NCBI GenBank assembly: GCA_018402635.1
Contig: JAGYIP010000009.1
Location: 186,001-250,000 of the forward strand
Source: Burkholderiaceae bacterium
GTDB taxonomy: Bacteria; Pseudomonadota; Gammaproteobacteria; Burkholderiales; Burkholderiaceae_A
DNA: 64,000 nucleotides
Direction of reading: 5' to 3'
Part shown: positions 57,033 to 64,000 of the stretch, in pieces
How the letters are laid out: the number at the start of each line of letters is the position of its first letter
Position numbering within the stretch: the stretch's first letter is position 1
The notes under the pieces: generated by a model
Databases searched by the model: none
Told to the model about the DNA's origin: nothing
Seen by the model: the letters and a program-made list of their open reading frames with translations, nothing else
Made by a program: the position numbers and the translations under genes

Positions 57033-57323
57033 ATGCAAGTCAAACCGTTTAAGCTCGTTACCGTCTTTTGCGAGGCTATTTTAGAGTCTCTGGTTATAAC
57101 CGAGCTCGATGAGTTGGGGATTGTGGGTTACACGGTAAGCGACTGCCGCGGTCGAGGAACCCATGGAGTGCGCAGCGGTTCCTGGAGGTTAAGCTCCAAC
57201 ATCCGAATAGAAATCATGTGCGATGAAGAAGTCGCCGAAAAGCTTGCCTTTGCGCTCAGTCAAAAATACGACAAAGACTATGGCCTGCTTATTGTTGCAA
57301 GCAATGTCGATGTTTTGAATTAA
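57033..57323 (+). CDS. sbtB: SbtB-like PII-family protein
   Basis: KLVTVFCEAILESLVITELDELGIVGYTVSDCRGRGTHGVRSGSWRLSSNIRIEIMCDEEVAEKLAFAL; directly downstream of sbtA. Confidence 0.88.
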   Translation: MQVKPFKLVTVFCEAILESLVITELDELGIVGYTVSDCRGRGTHGVRSGSWRLSSNIRIEIMCDEEVAEKLAFALSQKYDKDYGLLIVASNVDVLN

Positions 57324-57357
57324 ATCTTTTTCCCCGCCTTGGCAGGGGAAAAGATTT
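57322..57357. terminator. bidirectional terminator
   Basis: aaatctttttccccgccttggcaggggaaaagattt between convergent sbtB and prkB. Confidence 0.85.
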
Positions 57358-58240
57358 ACTTGCCTGCCGTTAGCTTGCGTCGCTTTTCCATCATGCGCCA
57401 GACAAAGGGCGTGAAAATAAGCTGCATAGCCAGCTCCATCTTTCCCCCTGGAATAACAATGGTGTTCGCGCGGCTCATCCATGATGAATTAATCATGTTC
57501 AGCAGGTAGGGAAAGTCGATGCCTTTGGGGTTGGCAAAACGAATGACCACCATGCTTTCATCGGCAGAGGGAATGTCTCGGGCAATAAACGGGTCGGACG
57601 TGTCGACAATAGGAACCCGTTGAAAATTTACATGCGTGTGCGCAAACTGCGGAACGATGTAGTGCACGTAGTCGGGCATACGACGAAGAATGGTGTCGGT
57701 GACAGCCTCGGTGCTGTACCCCCTTTGGTGCTTGTCGCGCCAGATCTTTTGAATCCACTCAAGATTAATCACGGGCACAACGCCAATGCGAAGGTCGGCG
57801 TATTGGGCAACATTCACAGTGTCGGTTACGACTGCGCCATGCAGCCCCTCATAAAACAGCATGTCGGTTCCTTGGGGTAAGTCTTCCCAGGGCGTAAATG
57901 TTCCGGGCTCTTGCTTATAGGGCTCAGCCTCTTCGTGGTTATGAAGGTACTTCCTTGACTTTCCCTGGCCTGTTTCCGAGTAGGTTTTAAAAAGGGCCTC
58001 CAGTTCAGGAAAGAGGTTGTTATCAATGCCGAAATGGCTGAAGTTATTGTCACCAAGTTTCTCGGCATCGCCCTGCCGCTTGCGCATCTCGAGGCGGTCG
58101 AAGCGGTGGAAGCTGTCGCCTTCAATGATTGCGGCCTTGACCCCCTCTCTACGGAAGATGTTCTGAAAGGTACGCGTAACGGTTGATGTACCCGCTCCCG
58201 AGGAGCCTGTAATTGCAATAATTGGATGGCGATCAGACAT
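57356..58240 (-). CDS. prkB: phosphoribulokinase
   Basis: IIAITGSSGAGTSTVTRTFQNIFRREGVKAAIIEGDSFHR; FYEGLHGAVVTDTVNVAQYADLRIGVVPVINLEWIQKIWRD. Confidence 0.96.
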   Translation of the reverse strand: MSDRHPIIAITGSSGAGTSTVTRTFQNIFRREGVKAAIIEGDSFHRFDRLEMRKRQGDAEKLGDNNFSHFGIDNNLFPELEALFKTYSETGQGKSRKYLHNHEEAEPYKQEPGTFTPWEDLPQGTDMLFYEGLHGAVVTDTVNVAQYADLRIGVVPVINLEWIQKIWRDKHQRGYSTEAVTDTILRRMPDYVHYIVPQFAHTHVNFQRVPIVDTSDPFIARDIPSADESMVVIRFANPKGIDFPYLLNMINSSWMSRANTIVIPGGKMELAMQLIFTPFVWRMMEKRRKLTAGK

Positions 58241-58254
58241 GGGCGTTTCCTGTG

Positions 58255-59366
58255 TTATTCACGAAAGAGACTACGGGTGCCGAAAAGTGGGGATTCATCG
58301 TCTTCATGAGCCCCTTGAGGCGGGTCATTGTGATAGCGCTCAATAAGCTCTACCTCTTCGCGGGACCCAAAGACAAGACCAATTCGTTGGTGAAGAGAGC
58401 TTGGGTTCACTGTTAACACTGGCTCATAGCCGGTACTTGCTCGACCTCCGGCCTGCTCCATGATCATGCCAATTGGGTTGGCCTCGTACAAAAGGCGAAG
58501 GCGCCCCGGCTTCGTTAGATCTTTGGTGTCCTTGGGGTATAAGAAAACGCCACCCCGCATAAGAATACGGTGGGCTTCTGCAACCATTGAGGCAATCCAA
58601 CGCATATTGAAGTCTTTGCCACGGGGTCCTGTCTGGCCCGCCAGGCATTCATCGACATAGCGTTTAACGGGTGGCTCCCAGAACCGAGCGTTTGAGGCAT
58701 TAATAGCGAACTCTTTGGTTGATTCAGGCACCTTAATATTGGGGTGCGTGTGCATGAATTCCCCAAAGCTAGGGTCAAGAGTAAAACCGTGCACCCCCGC
58801 CCAACGGTAAGAATGAGCATGGTTGCTGGCCCGTAAAGTGCGTAGCCTGCGGCAACCTGCTCGGTACCCGGCTGCAGAAAATCGTCTGCGGTTAGGTCTC
58901 GTCCGTCGTGGGCACTCTCGGGTGCTCGCAGCACGCTAAAAATACTTCCGACCGACACATTGACATCGATATTCGATGAGCCGTCGAGTGGGTCAAAGAC
59001 AAGCAGGTAATGGCCTCGCGGCAGGCCTTCGGGAAGGTTGTAAGGCTCGTCCATCTCTTCAGAGGCCATGCCTGCAACGTGACCAGCCCATTCGTTCATC
59101 TTGATGAAGACCTCATTGCTTATGACATCAAGCTTTTTCTGAACCTCACCCTGTACGTTAAGGGTCTGACCGTCAGAGGAGTCACCGGCGAAGTTGCCGT
59201 GCAGCCCGGCAAGCTCACCAAAAGCAACGGATTTCGCGATGGCCTTGCAGGCCATGGCGATATCAAGAATAAGGGCATTGAATTCGCCACTGGCGTCTGG
59301 AAAGCGACGTCTTTCCTGAATGAGGAATTGCGTCAGCGTACGATTCATTATCGGGCTAAGTTCCAC
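58255..59366 (-). CDS. fbp: fructose-1,6-bisphosphatase class I, one-base frame break at C5 58794-58798
   Basis: [25 protein letters not shown] (ORF 58515..59366), continuing [25 protein letters not shown]...[24 protein letters not shown] (ORF 58255..58794). Confidence 0.93.
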
Positions 59367-59513
59367 TGCAAATCTCCCTTAATTACGTGAACAGTTGATT
59401 TTTGCATCCACTCCGTACTCTATTCAATAAAACCAGCCTAAGTCTTCAGATATCGTGAGCAATGGGTATAAGGATCGCTGAATAGAGCTGCCGTTGGGCG
59501 GAGTTGACCCCGG

Positions 59514-60521
59514 TTAAGTTAATTGTGCAGCCTTGGCACGGGTGCCCAGGCTGGCCGTTGGTTCAGCATTTTTATTGGCATTGGGCCGATCTGGGATAGG
59601 CCTCTGGGGGCTGGCAAAGAACGCCTCAAGCAGTGGCCCACCCTGGGCAAGTACAAAGTCTCGGAAGTCTTGCGCAGCCCGGGACATGGTCTTGGTGCGA
59701 CCGACGACATACCAGGTTCGGACCACGGGGGTGTCGTGCACGTTCAGCACGCACAGTTCCCCATGGAGGAGTTCTAAACCCACCGTATGCAAGGAGACGA
59801 AGGAAATACCAAGGTCTGCCATGACGGCCTGCTTGACGGTTTCGTTGGAGGACATTTCAATGGTGGAAAGAGGGCGGAAGCGAACATGATCGAAGAATTG
59901 ATGCATCATCGCCCGTGTTCCGGAGCCTGCCTCTCGAACAATAATTTCTTCTTGATCAAGCATGTCCAGTTTGAGAGAGCCATGCTCGGCGAGGTGATGG
60001 CTTGGCGAGGCAATAAATGCATGAGGATGATCGGCAAAGGCCTGAGCAACAACATCGAGATCTTTTGGAGGCTTACCCATGATGGCGATATCAATTGTGT
60101 CGTCTCGCATGAGCTTAATTAAGTCTTCACGGTTCCTCACCTCAATGACGACGCTCACGCCCGGGTGGGTTTTACGAAAACCGGCCAGGAGTTGGGGAAG
60201 TATGTAAATGGCAGTGCTAACAAGGCCAATTGAGAGGTTTCCCGTCTCGACACCTTGGAGCTTTGTCATCATTGACTCAGCTTCTTTTAAAGCACTTAGA
60301 ATTCGACGGGCATAGACTAAAAAGTACTCCCCTGCGCTTGTAAGGCAGACGCCTCGACCCTCACGTGTGAACAAGGAAATACAAAGGTCAGCTTCAAGAT
60401 CTTTCATTTGCATCGAGACCGCGGGGGCTGTGAGATGCAGCTCTTCTGCTGCGCGAGCGAAGCTGTTATGACGCGCTGCAGAAGTGAAAATACGAAGCTG
60501 TCGTATTGACAAGTTTTTCAC
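59514..60521 (-). CDS. cbbR: LysR regulator, CbbR family (third copy)
   Basis: MKNLSIRQLRIFTSAARHNSFARAAEELHLTAPAVSMQMKDLEADL; IAIMGKPPKDLDVVAQAF. Confidence 0.88.
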   Translation of the reverse strand: MKNLSIRQLRIFTSAARHNSFARAAEELHLTAPAVSMQMKDLEADLCISLFTREGRGVCLTSAGEYFLVYARRILSALKEAESMMTKLQGVETGNLSIGLVSTAIYILPQLLAGFRKTHPGVSVVIEVRNREDLIKLMRDDTIDIAIMGKPPKDLDVVAQAFADHPHAFIASPSHHLAEHGSLKLDMLDQEEIIVREAGSGTRAMMHQFFDHVRFRPLSTIEMSSNETVKQAVMADLGISFVSLHTVGLELLHGELCVLNVHDTPVVRTWYVVGRTKTMSRAAQDFRDFVLAQGGPLLEAFFASPQRPIPDRPNANKNAEPTASLGTRAKAAQLT

Positions 60522-60639
60522 TTGGTTCTTCCCCCCTGACGCTCAGTAAGTGGGTCTTATATGTATTTATCAGCAAATCTTACTTTACCTGATAACCTCG
60601 AATGCAAAGAATGGGGGCTTACTTCAGTTGGGAGACTTC

Positions 60640-61335
60640 TTGAATCTGGTCATCTTTGATCTTGACGGCACGTTAATTGAGACAGCAGGAGAAATTGGCC
60701 TGGCGGTGAACCGCACGCTTGAAGACTTCGAGCTCGCACCAGTCAGCGACTCCGACGTTCGTCGTTGGATTGGTCATGGAACGGGCTGGTTGATGAAGCA
60801 GGCCTGGTCAGATAAGGGTCAAGACCCAGAAGCTGACAGCACCCAGTGGGATCGGGTTATGGAGCGTTTCGTTCATCACTATTTTGAAACAGCGGGCACG
60901 CAAAGCTACCCTTACCCGCATGTCATGGAAACCCTAGGCAGGCTTGGAGAGATGGGCGTTAAACGGGCGGTTCTTACAAACAAAGAAGGCCGCTTCACAG
61001 ATCGTGTTCTTGCCGCTCATGGCCTTGATAGGACGCTTCTCGATGGAGTGGTTTCTGGCGATACCTTGCCCGTTAAAAAGCCAAACCCAGCTGGTATTCA
61101 TCATCTGCTGAGTCAATTCAATGTTGAAATTCAAAACGCCTTGTTTGTTGGTGATTCAGAGACCGACATTAAGACTGCTAGGGCTGCCAAGCTGGCCTGC
61201 TGGGCCGTACCCTACGGGTACAACCATGGCAGGCCGGTTGCTGATGAAAACCCCGATCGCGTTGTAGAGGATGTTCGTCCGGTACTCGATTACTTTTCCG
61301 CGCCGCAGACCATTTCGAGAGCGCAACAACACTAA
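60640..61335 (+). CDS. cbbZ: phosphoglycolate phosphatase
   Basis: VIFDLDGTLIETAGEIGLAVNRTLED; SGDTLPVKKPNPAGIHHLL; FVGDSETDIKTARAAK; probable TTG start. Confidence 0.9.
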   Translation: MNLVIFDLDGTLIETAGEIGLAVNRTLEDFELAPVSDSDVRRWIGHGTGWLMKQAWSDKGQDPEADSTQWDRVMERFVHHYFETAGTQSYPYPHVMETLGRLGEMGVKRAVLTNKEGRFTDRVLAAHGLDRTLLDGVVSGDTLPVKKPNPAGIHHLLSQFNVEIQNALFVGDSETDIKTARAAKLACWAVPYGYNHGRPVADENPDRVVEDVRPVLDYFSAPQTISRAQQH

Positions 61336-61347
61336 AAGGAAAGTCCC

Positions 61348-62412
61348 ATGGCACTTATTTCACTACGACAACTTCTTGACCACGCAGCCGAGCATGGCTA
61401 CGGACTGCCTGCCTTTAACGTTAATAATATGGAGCAGATTCACGCCATCATGCAGGCTGCCCACGAGGTGGATAGCCCGGTGATTCTTCAGGCCTCCGCA
61501 GGAGCCCGAAAATATGCGGGCGAGCCCTTCCTTCGTCGCCTCGTTGAGGCCGCAATTGAGCAGTACCCTCATATTCCAGTTTGCATGCACCAAGACCATG
61601 GTGGGTCACCTGCTGTTTGTCAGGCCTCCATTCGAAGCGGCTTCTCAAGTGTCATGATGGACGGGTCATTGAAGGAAGACATGAAGACGCCTTCTGACTA
61701 CGACTACAACGTCAATGTCACCAGTCGGGTCGTCGAGATGGCCCATTCCGTTGGCGTTTCTGTAGAAGGCGAGCTTGGCTGTCTGGGCTCGCTTGAAACG
61801 GGAACAGCCGGTGAAGAGGACGGCGTTGGGGCCGAAGGAGTACTCGATCATTCCCAGCTGTTAACCGACCCGGATGAGGCTGCCGATTTTGTTGCCAAGA
61901 CTCAGGTCGATGCGCTTGCCATTGCCATTGGCACTAGCCACGGCGCCTACAAATTCAGCCGCCCACCAACAGGCGATATTCTTGCCATTGGACGCATTAA
62001 AGAAATTCATGCACGCATACCCAATACTCATTTGGTAATGCACGGCTCCTCCAGCGTTCCCCAGGAATGGCTTGAAACCATTCGTAGTTACGGTGGCGAT
62101 ATTAAAGAGACCTATGGTGTACCTGTTGAGGAGATCGTTGAAGGCATCAAGCACGGTGTGCGCAAGGTAAACATCGATACCGATATTCGGCTTGCCATGA
62201 CAGGCGCAATGCGCAAGCTCATGCATGCCACCCCCGAGGAGTTCGACCCAAGGGCGTTCTTCAAGGCGGCGACAGCCGCTGCAAAGGGCATCTGCAAGGC
62301 ACGTTTTGAGGCCTTCGGGTCCGCAGGCAAGGCTTCGACGATACGCGTCATCCACATGGACACGATGGCAGGTCGTTATTTGAAAGGCGAGCTTAAGGCG
62401 GTCGTGCACTAG
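61348..62412 (+). CDS. cbbA: fructose-bisphosphate aldolase class II
   Basis: [77 protein letters not shown]. Confidence 0.96.
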   Translation: MALISLRQLLDHAAEHGYGLPAFNVNNMEQIHAIMQAAHEVDSPVILQASAGARKYAGEPFLRRLVEAAIEQYPHIPVCMHQDHGGSPAVCQASIRSGFSSVMMDGSLKEDMKTPSDYDYNVNVTSRVVEMAHSVGVSVEGELGCLGSLETGTAGEEDGVGAEGVLDHSQLLTDPDEAADFVAKTQVDALAIAIGTSHGAYKFSRPPTGDILAIGRIKEIHARIPNTHLVMHGSSSVPQEWLETIRSYGGDIKETYGVPVEEIVEGIKHGVRKVNIDTDIRLAMTGAMRKLMHATPEEFDPRAFFKAATAAAKGICKARFEAFGSAGKASTIRVIHMDTMAGRYLKGELKAVVH

Positions 62413-62419
62413 GGCGGTC

Positions 62420-63106
62420 ATGCTCCTCAACAATGCCCTTCCAAAGGCAGTCTTGTTTGATGTTGATGGAACCCTGGCCGAGACCGAGCAAGATGGCCAC
62501 CTGGTGGCCTTCAATCGTGTCTTTCAGTCGCTTGACATTCCTTGGGTCTGGACCGATGAAGACTACCAATGGCTGCTTAAGACCACGGGTGGCCTTGAGC
62601 GCATGCGGGTCTATGCCGAGCACTGCGGTCAGTTGCAGTTCTTAGAGGGCAAGGGCGCTGAGCGCCTGCAAGACGCCCACAGGCTGAAGAACAAGGTATA
62701 CGCAGAGCTCGTCGAGCAAGGAGCTGTCAAGCCCCGGCCTGGGGTGGTGGCGTTTATTCAGAATTTCTTGCAGCAGGGGGTGGCCTGGGCGGTTGTAACA
62801 ACAACAAGCCGCGCCAATTTCGAGGCGCTCTATGCAGCCTGCCTCAAACCGTCAGGTCTTCCGCCGCCTAGGCTTGCAATCTGCGGGGAGGACGTCGAAC
62901 GCAAGAAGCCCGACCCGCAAGCTTATCTGCAGGCCCTGCATGGTCTCGGGCTTCACCCCTCGGATTGCCTAGCCGTTGAAGATGCTCCCAACGGGCTTAA
63001 GGCCGCGCGAGCTGCGGGTATTGCCTGCCTTGTGGTTCGCTCGGTCTATTTTCAAGCGGGCCCTTGGGATGGTGCCTATGCAGTGCGCGACAGTTTTCTA
63101 AGTTAA
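62420..63106 (+). CDS. cbbY: HAD-family hydrolase, CbbY-like
   Basis: AVLFDVDGTLAETEQDGHLVAFNRVF; KKPDPQAYLQALHGLGLHPSDCLAVEDAPNGLKAARAAG. Confidence 0.92.
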   Translation: MLLNNALPKAVLFDVDGTLAETEQDGHLVAFNRVFQSLDIPWVWTDEDYQWLLKTTGGLERMRVYAEHCGQLQFLEGKGAERLQDAHRLKNKVYAELVEQGAVKPRPGVVAFIQNFLQQGVAWAVVTTTSRANFEALYAACLKPSGLPPPRLAICGEDVERKKPDPQAYLQALHGLGLHPSDCLAVEDAPNGLKAARAAGIACLVVRSVYFQAGPWDGAYAVRDSFLS

Positions 63107-63112
63107 CCTGGC

Positions 63113-64000
63113 TTAGTCGACTGAAAAACGTTTGCGCGCCTGCCGAAGCGCAAGCAGCAGGGCGATGGCGATGATGGGTACAGCCACTGCGGTGATCAGG
63201 TCGATGGGCACCGCGACGCCCATTTCCCTTGCACCCTTTGCAAGGTATTGAATAATCCCAACGCTGTAATAGGTGAGAACAACCAGCGAGAGTCCTTCAA
63301 CGGTCTGTTGGAGCTTTAATTGCATTTGCGCCCGGCGGTTCATGCTTGCTAACAAGGCCTGATTCTGACGTTCCGTCATGAACTCAATGCGAGTTCGTAG
63401 AATCTGCGTCATGCGCGAGACACGGTCTGAGAGCTCCCGCAGCCGTCGCTGTGTCCATCGGCAGGTACGCATCGCGGGCTCGAATCGACGGTCCATGAAC
63501 TCAGAGAGGGTCTGAACGCCGGTGATAGGGGTTTCCTTGAGCTCAGTCAGAGCCCGGCGTACAAGCTCGGAGTAGGCCTCACTTGCCGTAAATCGAAGCC
63601 CATGCATGGAGATCCAGTCCTCTACCTTTGAGGCGAGGCTTGACAGGCCGTTAAGCAGCTGCTCATGAGGGGTTGCCTCGTTCTCAGGCTGTGAGGCCTG
63701 GTGCTGGGCCATTTCATTGGCCCAGTGAGAGAGCTCGTTCTCGGCGCGCTTCAGAGGCTCTGACAAGCTCTTTGCATGGGGCAAGGAAAGCATCGACATC
63801 ATTCGGTAGGTGTCCGTGTCAATAAGCCGTTGGGCAACACGACCGGCCTGGCGGGAGCCAATACCCTGATGCTGCACGAGTAGACGAACAAAGCCGCCTG
63901 AGTCGAGCTGAAGGTCTGTCCAGACCTGCGCATTGAGTGATCCAAGAATGCTTGAGCCAATCAGCGTGTTGCCAGAAAAAAGAGGGGAGAGGGCTGCAGC
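63113..64000 (-). CDS. DUF3422-family membrane protein, 5' truncated by window edge
   Basis: Frame stays open to 64000 (AAALSPLFSGNTLIGSSILGSLNAQVWTDLQLDSGGFVRLLVQHQGIGSRQAGR); C-terminal TM pair. Confidence 0.82.
   Translation of the reverse strand, partial: AAALSPLFSGNTLIGSSILGSLNAQVWTDLQLDSGGFVRLLVQHQGIGSRQAGRVAQRLIDTDTYRMMSMLSLPHAKSLSEPLKRAENELSHWANEMAQHQASQPENEATPHEQLLNGLSSLASKVEDWISMHGLRFTASEAYSELVRRALTELKETPITGVQTLSEFMDRRFEPAMRTCRWTQRRLRELSDRVSRMTQILRTRIEFMTERQNQALLASMNRRAQMQLKLQQTVEGLSLVVLTYYSVGIIQYLAKGAREMGVAVPIDLITAVAVPIIAIALLLALRQARKRFSVD

Noticed and set aside
61861-62514. 217-aa minus-strand ORF
   Set aside because: Antisense to cbbA and the start of cbbY; no family resemblance.

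Overview
The window looks like a betaproteobacterial (Burkholderiales-like) chromosome from a probable autotroph; the taxonomy is an inference. The left third is mostly housekeeping: partial RND pump, dnaQ, BLUF photoreceptor, argA, hrpA, CinA-like protein, D,D-endopeptidase, IclR, lutAB, pyrD, bpt/aat, a NUDIX hydrolase, tRNA-fMet, an RND efflux system, a PnuC-type transporter with a NadR-like kinase, a TPP-riboswitch-controlled TonB receptor, and a DUF4212/SSS symporter pair. The right half (about 32-63 kb) is a large carbon-fixation region. It contains a 9-gene Mrp-type antiporter operon, three CbbR-type LysR regulators, and a complete alpha-carboxysome operon (cbbLS, csoS2, csoSCA, csoS4AB, two csoS1, acRAF, mcdAB, cbbQO, csoS1D). 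Next come an unexplained trypsin-like protease and an orphan 98-aa protein, then sbtA/sbtB and Calvin-cycle genes (prkB, fbp, cbbZ, cbbA, cbbY). Notable points are the protease/orphan pair between the shell gene csoS1D and the bicarbonate transporter, a very short CsoS2 with few middle repeats, a McdB whose conserved-looking C-terminus lies in the -1 frame after an A-run, and an apparent Aat-Bpt fusion with an internal RBS and hairpin. Four frame breaks at homopolymers in recognisable genes suggest residual indel errors in the sequence, so frameshift-based claims need read-level verification.
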